Positions 53,192-61,910 of a stretch of 64,000 nucleotides of DNA are shown here, piece after piece. Position 1 is the first letter of the stretch; every line of letters begins with the position of its first letter. The notes under the pieces are model-generated. The model saw only the letters and a list, made by a program, of their open reading frames with translations, was not told where the DNA came from and did not search any database. This DNA comes from Paludibacter sp. (GTDB lineage: Bacteria; Bacteroidota; Bacteroidia; Bacteroidales; Paludibacteraceae): positions 1-64,000 of the forward strand of contig JARLGX010000030.1 in assembly GCA_031292575.1 (NCBI GenBank), in the 5' to 3' direction. The position numbers and the translations under genes were made by a program.

Positions 53192-54931
53192 ATGGAAAAT
53201 TTCATTGTTTCGGCACGCAAATACCGTCCTTCTACCTTCAACTCAGTAGTGGGGCAATCTGCATTAACAACCACGCTCAAAAACGCCATCAAAAGTAATC
53301 ATCTGGCTCATGCTTACTTATTTTGCGGACCACGCGGAGTGGGAAAAACTACCTGTGCGCGTATTTTTGCCAAAACCATAAATTGCCAAAATCTCACAAC
53401 AGATTTCGAAGCCTGCAACCAATGTGAATCATGTATTTCGTTTAATGAACAACGCTCGTACAATATCCATGAGCTTGATGCGGCATCAAATAATGGCGTT
53501 GATGATATTCGTTCGCTGACCGATCAGGTACGAATACCGCCACAAATTGGAAAGTACAGCGTCTATATTATTGATGAGGTGCACATGCTGTCGCAAGGGG
53601 CTTTCAACGCTTTCCTTAAGACACTTGAAGAACCGCCTGCACACGCCATTTTCATTTTGGCAACTACCGAAAAGCATAAAATTATCCCAACCATACTTTC
53701 GCGTTGCCAGATTTATGATTTCAACCGTATTACAGTAGCTGATACTGTGAAACACCTGCAAATGGTAGCCGAAAAAGAAGGCGTAACCGTTGATGTGAAC
53801 GGACTAAACGTGGTAGCACAAAAAAGTGATGGCGGGATGCGGGATGCATTATCCATTTTCGACCAGTTAGTCAGTTTTTGTGGAAATAATATTACGTATC
53901 AGGGTGTAATTGAGAATTTGAATGTACTCGATTATGAATATTATTTCAGATTGGTGGAAGGCATTTTGAAGGGAGAAGTAAGTAATTCGTTGCTTATATT
54001 CAATGACATTCTGAACAAAGGATTTGATGGACATCACTTTATCACAGGGCTTAGTTCACATCTTCGCGATGTGTTGGTTAGCAAAGATCCCCAAACAATA
54101 GCTTTGCTCGAAGTTGGTGCCGACATTGGTGAACGCTATAAAACACAAGCACAAAATTGCACACCCGAATTTCTTTTTCAGGCATTAAAAATCAGTAACG
54201 ATTGTGATATTGATTACCGACAAAGCAAAAATAAACGTTTGCTGGTAGAACTGGCTTTGATCCGTTTGTGCCAACTGACGGATGAAAAAAAAAAATCCTT
54301 ACTAATTGATGAAAAACCTGCACCAATTCAGAAAGTATCGGTTGCAGCTCCAATACCAACAAATACTCAGCCTGCCGCGGCGGTTACGCCTACAATTTAT
54401 ACAAGCCCGGTTCAGAAACCAATTATAAATCCGAAACCGAAAGAAACTGCTGCAGATACTAAACAAGCTTTTCAACGTCCGGGAAGCATTTCTATTTCTT
54501 CACCTACAGTTGTAGCTTCACCTCAGGCATCCTATGCGGAAAATACGACAGAAGAATCTGTCATACAAAATAAAACATTTACAGGCGAAGATCTGACTCT
54601 GACCTGGAAAAAATTTGCTGAAACCATCCCTGAACAAGGACGTATGGCAAGTTTTTTTCAAAGCACCATGCCAAATCTGACTTCATCTATTAGTTTTGAA
54701 ATTACTGTTAGTAATATATTGCAGGAAAAAGAACTTTTACGTCTTCAACCCGATATTTTGGATTTTATTCATTCTCAACTACAAAATTCATCAATTAAAA
54801 TGGCAATTAAAATTGCAGAAGAATCTGAAATTCAACGTGCCAATACCCCCGAAGACCGCTATAAATTATTAGCAGAACAAAATCCGGCCTTAGACATTTT
54901 GAAAAACGGATTGCAGTTGGAAATAGATTAA
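53192..54931 (+). CDS. dnaX: DNA polymerase III subunit gamma/tau
   Basis: A 579-residue clamp-loader subunit. The AAA+ ATPase shows Walker A GPRGVGKTT (Lys52), the zinc-knuckle Cys65, Cys75, Cys78 and Cys81, Walker B VYIIDEVHML and sensor TEKHKIIPTILSRCQIY. Domain III ends near residue 360. Then comes a run of 11 A (54285-54295), a Pro/Ala/Thr-rich linker (about 377-470) and a C-terminal domain that in tau binds polymerase. Slippage on the A-run would give a product of about 370 residues with only domains I-III, equal to gamma. Full-length tau reads straight through. Confidence 0.95.
   Translation: MENFIVSARKYRPSTFNSVVGQSALTTTLKNAIKSNHLAHAYLFCGPRGVGKTTCARIFAKTINCQNLTTDFEACNQCESCISFNEQRSYNIHELDAASNNGVDDIRSLTDQVRIPPQIGKYSVYIIDEVHMLSQGAFNAFLKTLEEPPAHAIFILATTEKHKIIPTILSRCQIYDFNRITVADTVKHLQMVAEKEGVTVDVNGLNVVAQKSDGGMRDALSIFDQLVSFCGNNITYQGVIENLNVLDYEYYFRLVEGILKGEVSNSLLIFNDILNKGFDGHHFITGLSSHLRDVLVSKDPQTIALLEVGADIGERYKTQAQNCTPEFLFQALKISNDCDIDYRQSKNKRLLVELALIRLCQLTDEKKKSLLIDEKPAPIQKVSVAAPIPTNTQPAAAVTPTIYTSPVQKPIINPKPKETAADTKQAFQRPGSISISSPTVVASPQASYAENTTEESVIQNKTFTGEDLTLTWKKFAETIPEQGRMASFFQSTMPNLTSSISFEITVSNILQEKELLRLQPDILDFIHSQLQNSSIKMAIKIAEESEIQRANTPEDRYKLLAEQNPALDILKNGLQLEID
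54285..54295 (+). promoter_or_regulatory. 11-A slippage tract inside dnaX
   Basis: Codons 365-368 read GAA AAA AAA AAA. One extra A leads to Ile-Leu-Thr-Asn-stop, one fewer to Asn-Pro-Tyr-stop. Thermus thermophilus dnaX makes gamma by transcript slippage on a run of nine A, and E. coli uses A AAA AAG frameshifting at the same domain border. Confidence 0.6.
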
Positions 54932-54965
54932 TATCGTCAGTAGTAAAGCAAAAATCAAATTTAAA

Positions 54966-56132
54966 ATGTTTAGACGGATAACACGTGTAGTTTGGATACT
55001 GTCGGTGGTAAGTTTATTTACCGATGTGGCTGGTGAGATGCTTTATCCGGTAATGCCTATATACCTTAAAAGCATTGGTTTTTCTATTCTTTTAATCGGT
55101 ATTCTGGAAGGGTTGGCCGAAGCAAGTGCCGGTCTCAGCAAAGGTTATTTCGGAAAACTTTCGGATACAACCGGAAAACGATTGCCATTTGTGCAGGTTG
55201 GTTATATTTTGAATGCCATTGCCAAACCAATGATTGTATTTTTTACCTATCCAATTTGGATTTTCTTTGTCCGTACTACCGACCGTTTTGCCAAGGGAAT
55301 TCGCGCTGGAGCGCGAGATGCAATACTATCCGACGAAGCCACCCCCGAAACCAAAGGAACAGTTTTTGGATTTCATCGTGCCATGGATACAATTGGGGCT
55401 GCCATTGGCCCTACATTTGCATTGCTCTATTTGTATTTCCATCCCAAAGATTATAAAACACTTTTCTACATTGCCTTTATACCCGGATTATTAGCCATTA
55501 TTATCACACTTTTCCTAAAAGAAAAGAAAAAAAACCTCGCTCCTATTCACGAAAAAGTTTCGTTCTTTTCTTTTCTGAAATACTGGAAACAAAGTCCGGC
55601 AGCATACCGCAAATTATCAATTGGGTTACTACTATTCACACTATTCAACAGTTCGGATGTGTTCCTGCTCCTGAAAGCCAAAGATGCCGGGCTCAACGAC
55701 ACACACGTTATCGGTATATATATTTTCTACAACCTGGTTTACGCACTGTTTGCTTTTCCACTGGGTGCATTGGCCGATAAAATTGGCTTAAAGCGTATGT
55801 TCCTGATTGGATTAGGGATGTTTTCCATCGTCTATTTCGGCTTTTCTGTCAACACAAATTTATACATTTTTCTGGGATTGTTCTTTCTTTACGGACTCTA
55901 TGCCGCTGCCACCGAAGGCGTTTCAAAAGCATGGATAAGCAATATCTCAGACCCCAAAGATACCGCAACAGCCATTGGCACTTTCTCAGCCCTGCAAAGT
56001 ATCTGTACCATGCTGGCCAGTTCGCTTGCTGGGGTTATATGGTACGAACTCGGTGCCAAAACACTCTTTATTATGAGCGGTGCAATGACGTTGGTGGTGC
56101 TGGTGTACATGTGGGGAATGAGGGAGAAATAG
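54966..56132 (+). CDS. MFS transporter
   Basis: A 388-residue inner-membrane transporter with about 11-12 helices. Recognisable are LFTDVAGEMLYPVMPIYLKS, the loop GKLSDTTGKRLPFVQVG, RFAKGIRAGARDAILSD and GFHRAMDTIGAAIGP in the middle. This is the pattern of a drug/metabolite MFS subgroup with unknown substrates. It starts 34 bases after dnaX, perhaps on the same transcript. Confidence 0.88.
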   Translation: MFRRITRVVWILSVVSLFTDVAGEMLYPVMPIYLKSIGFSILLIGILEGLAEASAGLSKGYFGKLSDTTGKRLPFVQVGYILNAIAKPMIVFFTYPIWIFFVRTTDRFAKGIRAGARDAILSDEATPETKGTVFGFHRAMDTIGAAIGPTFALLYLYFHPKDYKTLFYIAFIPGLLAIIITLFLKEKKKNLAPIHEKVSFFSFLKYWKQSPAAYRKLSIGLLLFTLFNSSDVFLLLKAKDAGLNDTHVIGIYIFYNLVYALFAFPLGALADKIGLKRMFLIGLGMFSIVYFGFSVNTNLYIFLGLFFLYGLYAAATEGVSKAWISNISDPKDTATAIGTFSALQSICTMLASSLAGVIWYELGAKTLFIMSGAMTLVVLVYMWGMREK

Positions 56133-56252
56133 AATCGACCAACTAAAGACATTATTTCTATATTGAATTGACATCGGGAACAAGAATGAAAATATATTGT
56201 TATAAGAGCAGTTATAAATTGTTTTCGTATATTTGCATCACATTTAACTTAT

Positions 56253-56495
56253 ATGATAATGACTGCAATTGAATTAAAGCACATATTAATACGCCGCATA
56301 TCCGAAATTGAAGATGTTTCGTTTCTAAAGGCCATCAATACAATACTCGATTCAAAGACAAATAGTGAAATACTTACACTTTCTTTGGCTCAACGGGATG
56401 AAATAATGGCTTCAAAAAAAGAGATTGAACAAGGATTATTTGTTGAACATGAAGTTTTTGACAAAGAAATTAAAGGATGGCTAAAAGAAAAGTAG
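56253..56495 (+). CDS. Antitoxin of a RelE/ParE-type pair
   Basis: An 80-residue small acidic protein before a ParE/RelE-like toxin gene. The C-terminal half (LAQRDEIMASKKEIEQGLFV, then EVFDKEIKGWLKEK) has the usual antitoxin tail that wraps the toxin. A start two codons later (MTAIELK) is possible. It overlaps the toxin gene by 19 bases, so both are made together; such antitoxins often also repress the operon. Confidence 0.82.
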   Translation: MIMTAIELKHILIRRISEIEDVSFLKAINTILDSKTNSEILTLSLAQRDEIMASKKEIEQGLFVEHEVFDKEIKGWLKEK

Positions 56496-56776
56496 TTTGG
56501 TCGCACCAGGCAAGAATTAAACTAATCGAGATTTTGACCTATTTTGCAGATCGAAATAAAAGCAAGCTTTACTCCGAAAAGCTTTACAAGAGAATAAATA
56601 ATGAATTAAAATTGCTTGTAAAGCAACCTGATTTGGGTATCAAAACAGAAATTGATTCTGTGAGAGGACTAATAATTGGCGATTACATTTTATTCTACGA
56701 AATCACAGCTGACAAAATTATTATACATACCCTCTGGGATTCCAAACAAAATCCTCAAGATTTAAAAATCAACTAA
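56477..56776 (+). CDS. RelE/ParE family toxin
   Basis: A 99-residue basic protein of the RelE/ParE fold: VVWSHQARIKLIEILTYFADR at the start, LLVKQPDLGIKTEIDSVRGLI in the middle and the final strands GDYILFYEITADKIIIHTLWDSKQNP. The W-D-x-K/R-Q-N-P end is typical for Bacteroidota ParE-like toxins. RelE members cut mRNA on ribosomes and ParE members poison gyrase; which one applies cannot be told. Last gene before a repeat array. Confidence 0.88.
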   Translation: MAKRKVVWSHQARIKLIEILTYFADRNKSKLYSEKLYKRINNELKLLVKQPDLGIKTEIDSVRGLIIGDYILFYEITADKIIIHTLWDSKQNPQDLKIN

Positions 56777-56830
56777 ATTTTTTGGAATAACTAAACAGCC
56801 GATTACAGCAATGTGATTGGTTTTTTTTAT

Positions 56831-57058
56831 CCGGCCGCTCCGAGCGGAAACCTCCTTTTTTAAGATTCATGCTTCCGCTCGGGGCGGTTGCTACCTTTGA
56901 AATAATTTTGACCATCTGCCCCGAGCGAAACCTCGCCTTGAAAAAAAATCACGTTTCCGCTCCGGGCGGAAGTTCCCTTTCAATTCATTTTGCCTTTTCG
57001 CCCGGGGCGGAAGGTTGCTTTGAAAAAATTTCTTATTTTCGCCCGTGGCGGAAGCTAA
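56831..57058. repeat. Tandem array B: six diverged units of period 41 bp
   Basis: GCGG (or GCG) landmarks at 56844, 56884, 56925, 56966, 57007 and 57048 give spacings 40, 41, 41, 41, 41. Units centre on a GC-rich word such as CGCTCCGGGCGGAAG or CGCCCGGGGCGGAAG, separated by T- and A-rich parts. Array A at 34025 has the same period and ends in CCCCGGGCGG. With the two hairpins that follow, it fills the 406-base gap between the toxin gene and ilvC. Confidence 0.85.
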
Positions 57059-57077
57059 CATTCACATCGTTTTTAGC

Positions 57078-57125
57078 CTCTAACAAAACAACAAGAGCCG
57101 CCTCCAACCGGAAGCAGCTCTTGTT
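57078..57125 (-). terminator. Terminator of the ilv operon
   Basis: AACAAGAGC (57090-57098) pairs with GCTCTTGTT (57117-57125); on the minus strand it is followed by TTGTTTTGTT. Confidence 0.75.
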
Positions 57126-57142
57126 TATTTTTGTTTTGTTCC

Positions 57143-57170
57143 GTAAAGACGCAAAGCATTGCGTCTCTAC
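57143..57170. repeat. REP-like palindrome of the GAGACGCAA type
   Basis: GTAAAGACGCAA and TTGCGTCTCTAC pair (11 of 12) around AGCA. A short dispersed palindrome, 13 bases beyond the ilvC stop codon. Confidence 0.75.
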
Positions 57171-57182
57171 AAGACAATATTA

Positions 57183-58661
57183 TTATTCCACCACTTTCTT
57201 CATGGCAGTCATGGCAGCACGTAGTTCGGCTCCACAAATTTCGATAGAGTGATTACGGATAGCCGCGTTTATTTTCACTAATTCGAAGTTGTCAACATGT
57301 CCGTCCTTGCCTTCGTTGAAGTTTTTACCAATCACGTTAGTATCAATTTTCTTCATGAAGTCGGCCAACAATGGTTTACAGGCATGGTCAAACAAATAGC
57401 AACCGTACTCAGCTGTATCGGAGATCACACGATTCATTTCGTACAGTTTTTTGCGCGCAATGGTGTTGGCAATAAGTGGAGTTTCGTGCAACGATTCGTA
57501 GTAAGCCGATTCGTTTTTGATACCCGAGCAAGTCATGGTTTCGTAAGCCAATTCCACACCTGATTTTACAAAAGCAACCATCAATGTAGCGTTATCAAAA
57601 AATTCTTGTTCCGAAATTTCCATGTCACCGGCAGGAGTTTTCTCAAAAGCGGTTTCGCCTGTTTCGGCACGCCAGGTCAACAGGTTTTTGTCACCGTCAG
57701 CCCAGTCTTCCATCATGGTTTTAGAGAAATGACCCGACAAAATATCATCCATATGTTTGATAAACAACGGACGCATGATGTTTTTCAATTCGTCGGACAA
57801 TTTGAAAGCTTCCACTTTGGCAGGGTTCGACAAACGATCCATCATATTGGTAATACCACCAATTTTCAAGGCTTCGGTAATGGTTTCCCAACCGTATTGA
57901 ACCAATTTTGAAGCATAACCTTTGTCAATTCCTTTTTCAATCATTTTGTTGAACGAAAGGATAGAACCGGTCTGCAACAGACCGCAAAGAATAGTTTGCT
58001 CACCCATCAAATCCGATTTTACTTCGGCTACAAATGACGAATGAAGCACACCGGCTTTATGACCGCCTGTACCCACACAATAAGCTTTGGCAATTTCCAT
58101 ACCGTCACCATTCGGATCGTTTTCGGCATGAACCGCGATAAGCGTTGGAACCCCGAAACCCCGAAGATATTCGGCACGAACTTCCGAAGCAGGTGATTTT
58201 GGAGCCACCATGATTACTGTAATATCTTTACGGATTTGAGTGCCTTCTTCCACAATGTTGAAACCGTGTGAGTAAGCCAGGCATGAACCTTTTTTCATCA
58301 AATGCATAACCTGATTTACCACCGAAGTATGTTGTTTATCGGGAGCCAAATTCATTACTAAATCGGCAGTAGGAATTAATTCTTCGAAAGTTCCAACCAC
58401 AAAATTGTTGTTTTTGGCATTTTCGTACGAAGCTTTTTTCTTGTCGATTGAATCCTGACGCAAGGCGTAAGAAATATCCAAACCACTGTCGCGCATGTTA
58501 AGACCTTGAGCCAAACCCTGGGCACCACATCCTACAACTACGATTTTCTTACCAATAAGTTTTTTGACACCATCAGCGAATTCGCTGCTTTGCATAAAAT
58601 CACATTTTCCTAATTCCTGAACTTTCAGGCGGTGAGGAAGTGAACTAAAATAATTTGCCAT
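57183..58661 (-). CDS. ilvC: Ketol-acid reductoisomerase, class II (long form)
   Basis: A 492-residue enzyme for the second common step of isoleucine, valine and leucine synthesis. The NADPH-binding motif [21 protein letters not shown] is at about 35-55, followed by [20 protein letters not shown] and [13 protein letters not shown]; the doubled knotted C-terminal domain marks the long form, as in E. coli and plants. It is the last gene of the operon, separated from the thioesterase gene by 143 bases with a REP-like inverted repeat. Confidence 0.96.
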   Translation of the reverse strand: MANYFSSLPHRLKVQELGKCDFMQSSEFADGVKKLIGKKIVVVGCGAQGLAQGLNMRDSGLDISYALRQDSIDKKKASYENAKNNNFVVGTFEELIPTADLVMNLAPDKQHTSVVNQVMHLMKKGSCLAYSHGFNIVEEGTQIRKDITVIMVAPKSPASEVRAEYLRGFGVPTLIAVHAENDPNGDGMEIAKAYCVGTGGHKAGVLHSSFVAEVKSDLMGEQTILCGLLQTGSILSFNKMIEKGIDKGYASKLVQYGWETITEALKIGGITNMMDRLSNPAKVEAFKLSDELKNIMRPLFIKHMDDILSGHFSKTMMEDWADGDKNLLTWRAETGETAFEKTPAGDMEISEQEFFDNATLMVAFVKSGVELAYETMTCSGIKNESAYYESLHETPLIANTIARKKLYEMNRVISDTAEYGCYLFDHACKPLLADFMKKIDTNVIGKNFNEGKDGHVDNFELVKINAAIRNHSIEICGAELRAAMTAMKKVVE

Positions 58662-58671
58662 GTTACGAATA

Positions 58672-58819
58672 ACCCCTAACCCCTAAAGGAGGATTCCGGA
58701 GTAGTTTTTAATTGTTTATACTATATTGTTATTATTTTATTTAGATTACGGACATTAAATCTGTATAACCGAATATTCGCTTTCAACCCATATATTATCT
58801 CCCTTTAGGGGTTAGGGGT
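58672..58819. repeat. Perfect 18-bp inverted repeat pair between ilvC and the thioesterase gene
   Basis: ACCCCTAACCCCTAAAGG (58672-58689) and its exact reverse complement (58802-58819) bracket an AT-rich middle; the right arm runs into the end of the thioesterase gene. Same word family as the rfb repeats. Confidence 0.85.
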
Positions 58820-59569
58820 CAATACCATCCTCGCCCTGCAAGTAATTTTATGCTCTTTATGAATTTCAAAACGAAAATCATTGGGTTCCATTTCTGTACC
58901 AACAATATCAACAAAATCATCGTAAAGCATTTCGCTCATAAAATTTATTTCAAAGCGTTTAACTTGTTTCTTTCGATAGCAATCTAACGAGAAACAATCA
59001 CTTATCCATTCAATATAACGAACAGTGTTCACATGCCCATTGATGTCAATATCGCTGTATTTTACTTTAAAAGCGTCATAATCTTCGCCTTCAACGGCAC
59101 CAAGTTTTATCGGTTTTGCAATCAAACCGGGCACACCGGTTGCAAATTTATGTATACCATCCAACGAAAGTAAATCCTTTGCCTTGCGGGTTTGCATATC
59201 TATCATTGCCCAATTAGAACAAGCATTGCCAATGATTTCCTGCTTTTCATTCCGAATACAAAAATTACGGGTTGTACTTGCGCGTCCCACTTCTTCTATC
59301 CAGGTTTCAACCTGAATTGGTTCATATTGTTCGGGGAAATAATTCATTTCAATAGCTAATCGCAATAAAACCCACGAACTATCCATTTCATTCAAGCTGC
59401 GTAATCCAAACCCATTATCGTCGGCATTATATCCTGCCGTAGTAAGCAAAATATTAGTTAGTGCCGCCATGGTTATACGGAACTGAAAATCGACATCCTG
59501 AGGTTGAATTTGAAAAGAATAGCTATATTTTTGATTGTTTACAACCGATTCCGGGACTTTACTTTCCAT
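58805..59569 (-). CDS. Acyl-ACP thioesterase
   Basis: A 254-residue double-hotdog thioesterase that releases fatty acids from acyl carrier protein. QVQPQDVDFQFRI-type start (SYSFQIQPQDVDFQFRITMA), NGFGLRSLNEMDSSWVLLRL, and in the second hotdog YSDIDINGHVNTVRYIEWIS with the Asp, Asn and His of the family active site. I start at ATG 59569, overlapping the end of ilvN by 11 bases. A gene of fatty-acid metabolism inside an ilv operon is known from Bacteroides and may link branched-chain precursors to branched fatty acids. Confidence 0.88.
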   Translation of the reverse strand: MESKVPESVVNNQKYSYSFQIQPQDVDFQFRITMAALTNILLTTAGYNADDNGFGLRSLNEMDSSWVLLRLAIEMNYFPEQYEPIQVETWIEEVGRASTTRNFCIRNEKQEIIGNACSNWAMIDMQTRKAKDLLSLDGIHKFATGVPGLIAKPIKLGAVEGEDYDAFKVKYSDIDINGHVNTVRYIEWISDCFSLDCYRKKQVKRFEINFMSEMLYDDFVDIVGTEMEPNDFRFEIHKEHKITCRARMVLTPNP

Positions 59570-60101
59570 ATTTTTCTTGAATATTATCCAGCATATCACT
59601 CAGGCGTTCCACTTTTGATCGAGTAATAGCCACCCGTCCTGAGCGAATAAACTGTAACACACCAACCGATTCACTCAATTCATTGAAGAGTTGCTGAGTT
59701 TCGTCGTAGTGTCCGGTTTTTTCGAAAACCACAAAGTTTTCGTTCATTTCCAGAATATGAATATGATGATTTCGAATCAATATTTCAATCGTTCCCAATT
59801 CAAGCAATTTATCGGTAGCCACTTTGTATAAAGCAATTTCCTGAAAAACCAACCCTTCGTCGGTGTTGTAGTATGCTTTCAAAATATCAATTCGTTTATC
59901 TATTTGCTTCACAACCTTCGATACTACATCTTCGGTAGCAAAAATCGTTATAGTAAACTTATGAACGCCTTTAATAGCCGAAGGAGAAACTGAAAGTGTC
60001 TCAATATTAATGGCGCGACGCGTAAAAATGATGGTTATCTGACCCAACAAACCTACGGTATTTTCCGAAAAAACGGTAATGGTATATAATTTAGTTTCCA
60101 T
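59559..60101 (-). CDS. ilvN: Acetolactate synthase small (regulatory) subunit
   Basis: A 180-residue regulatory subunit that makes the synthase sensitive to valine. N-terminal ACT domain: LYTITVFSENTVGLLGQITIIFTRR, NIETLSVSPS, HKFTITIF. The C-terminal half (VLQFIRSGRVAITRSK near the end) stimulates catalysis. It starts four bases after the ilvB stop codon. Confidence 0.93.
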   Translation of the reverse strand: METKLYTITVFSENTVGLLGQITIIFTRRAINIETLSVSPSAIKGVHKFTITIFATEDVVSKVVKQIDKRIDILKAYYNTDEGLVFQEIALYKVATDKLLELGTIEILIRNHHIHILEMNENFVVFEKTGHYDETQQLFNELSESVGVLQFIRSGRVAITRSKVERLSDMLDNIQEKYGK

Positions 60102-60105
60102 GATT

Positions 60106-61806
60106 TTAGTCTCCCAATAAAATATTAGTTACACATGCACCGGCAGGAATCATAGGAAATACCATGCCTTTTTTCTCTACATTTACAACCAACAAATAAG
60201 GTTTGTCGTCTTTCAACATATCTGCAATAGCTGCATCCAGTTCATCGCGTTTGTGAACTTCAGTGCCATTAATCTTATAAGCTTTGGCAATGGCTACAAA
60301 ATCAGGATTCAACATATTGGTGAATGAATAACGTTCTTCGAAAAACATTTCCTGCCATTGGCGTACCATTCCAAGGAAATGATTATTCAGAATAATCATT
60401 TTTACACCAATTTGTTCCTGCATAATAGTTCCAAGCTCCTGAATAGTCATTTGAAAACCACCATCGCCACTAAACATACAAACCGTACGTTCAGGTGCAC
60501 CCATTTTAGCTCCCATCGCAGCCGGAATCCCAAATCCCATAGTACCTAACCCACCGGAAGTTACCAAGCTGCGGGTTTCTGAGTATTTAAAATAACGGGC
60601 GGCCATCATTTGGTTTTGACCCACATCCGTTACCAAAACGGCTTTATTATCTGTGGCTTCTGACACTTTATGAATTACTTCACCCATAGTCATTTCACCC
60701 GATTCAGGATAAACTTCACGTTGAATTACTTTATCGAATTCAAGTTTTTCGTATTCTGCAAACGAAGCAATCCATTCGGCATGTTTCGCTTCTTTAATCA
60801 TTGCTGTCAAAGCAGGTAAAGTGTCTTTAGCCGATCCCAAAACCGGAGCATCGGGAATTACATTCTTGCCAATTTCAGCGGCATCAATGTCTAAATGTAT
60901 AATTTTAGCCTGTTTGGCATACGTTTTCAAATCGCCGGTTACACGGTCATCGAATCGCATCCCAATAGCAATCAGCACATCACATTCGTTGGTTTTCATG
61001 TTCGGAGCTACATTCCCATGCATTCCCAGAAAACCTTTGTTTAAAGGAAAATCACTGGCCATAGCCGAAGCACCCAGCAGCGTCCAGGCTGCTGGTATAT
61101 TTCCTTTTTCAAGAAATGCTTTCAGTTCCTTTTCAGCATTTGCCAATAAAACCCCTTGGCCAACCAAGGCAAATGGTTTTTTAGCAGTATTTATTAATGC
61201 AGCAGCAGCTTCAATTTGAGAAGATTGAACTTCAGGAATAGGAATATAACTGCGAATGAAAGTACATGGTTCATAATTAAATTCTACTTCCTCATTCTGT
61301 GCACTCTTAGCAAAATCAAGTACAACCGGACCCGGACGCCCACTGCGCGCAATGTAAAATGCACGAGCCACAGCCCATGCAATATCTTCTGCACGACGAA
61401 TCTGATACGCCCATTTAGTAATCGGCTGCGTAATACCAACCACATCAATTTCCTGAAATGCATCGGTTCCTAACAAGGGAGCGCTAACCTGTCCGGTGAT
61501 AACTACCAACGGGGTGCTGTCTAACATGGCATCGCCAATTCCGGTAATGGCATTGGTGGCAGCTGGTCCTGACGTAACCAGGCAAACACCAACTTTTCCG
61601 GAAACACGTGCGTAACCCTGTGCAGCATGTGTTGCACCCTGTTCATGACGTGTAAGTATATGATTTATATGTTTATCGTAATCGTAAAGAGCATCGAAAA
61701 CGGGCATAATTGCACCGCCCGGATAACCAAATATGGTATCAACGCCCTCCTTTACAAGCGACTGCATAAATGCATGAGCTCCTGTTATTTTAGTTTTTGT
61801 TTCCAT
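60106..61806 (-). CDS. ilvB: Acetolactate synthase large subunit
   Basis: A 566-residue ThDP enzyme for the first common step of valine, leucine and isoleucine synthesis. Landmarks: TIFGYPGGAIMPVFDAL, RHEQGATHAAQGYAR with the Glu that activates ThDP, the FAD-binding middle domain (DVLIAIGMRFDDRVTGD) and the ThDP/Mg motif GDGGFQMTIQELGTI...NNHFLGMV. Lies 104 bases after ilvD in the operon. Confidence 0.96.
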   Translation of the reverse strand: METKTKITGAHAFMQSLVKEGVDTIFGYPGGAIMPVFDALYDYDKHINHILTRHEQGATHAAQGYARVSGKVGVCLVTSGPAATNAITGIGDAMLDSTPLVVITGQVSAPLLGTDAFQEIDVVGITQPITKWAYQIRRAEDIAWAVARAFYIARSGRPGPVVLDFAKSAQNEEVEFNYEPCTFIRSYIPIPEVQSSQIEAAAALINTAKKPFALVGQGVLLANAEKELKAFLEKGNIPAAWTLLGASAMASDFPLNKGFLGMHGNVAPNMKTNECDVLIAIGMRFDDRVTGDLKTYAKQAKIIHLDIDAAEIGKNVIPDAPVLGSAKDTLPALTAMIKEAKHAEWIASFAEYEKLEFDKVIQREVYPESGEMTMGEVIHKVSEATDNKAVLVTDVGQNQMMAARYFKYSETRSLVTSGGLGTMGFGIPAAMGAKMGAPERTVCMFSGDGGFQMTIQELGTIMQEQIGVKMIILNNHFLGMVRQWQEMFFEERYSFTNMLNPDFVAIAKAYKINGTEVHKRDELDAAIADMLKDDKPYLLVVNVEKKGMVFPMIPAGACVTNILLGD

Positions 61807-61910
61807 AATGTAGCCCCCTCATTCCCTAAAAAGGAATTTATTGAGATAATTTTAAATTGAAATTCTATTAATTCATTAAGATAAACCTGACTGCCCGATA
61901 AATTAAAGCT

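Noticed and set aside
56869-57252. 127-residue plus-strand frame across the repeat array
   Set aside because: It runs through the 41-bp repeats, two hairpins and the end of ilvC; its composition follows the repeats and no protein feature is visible.
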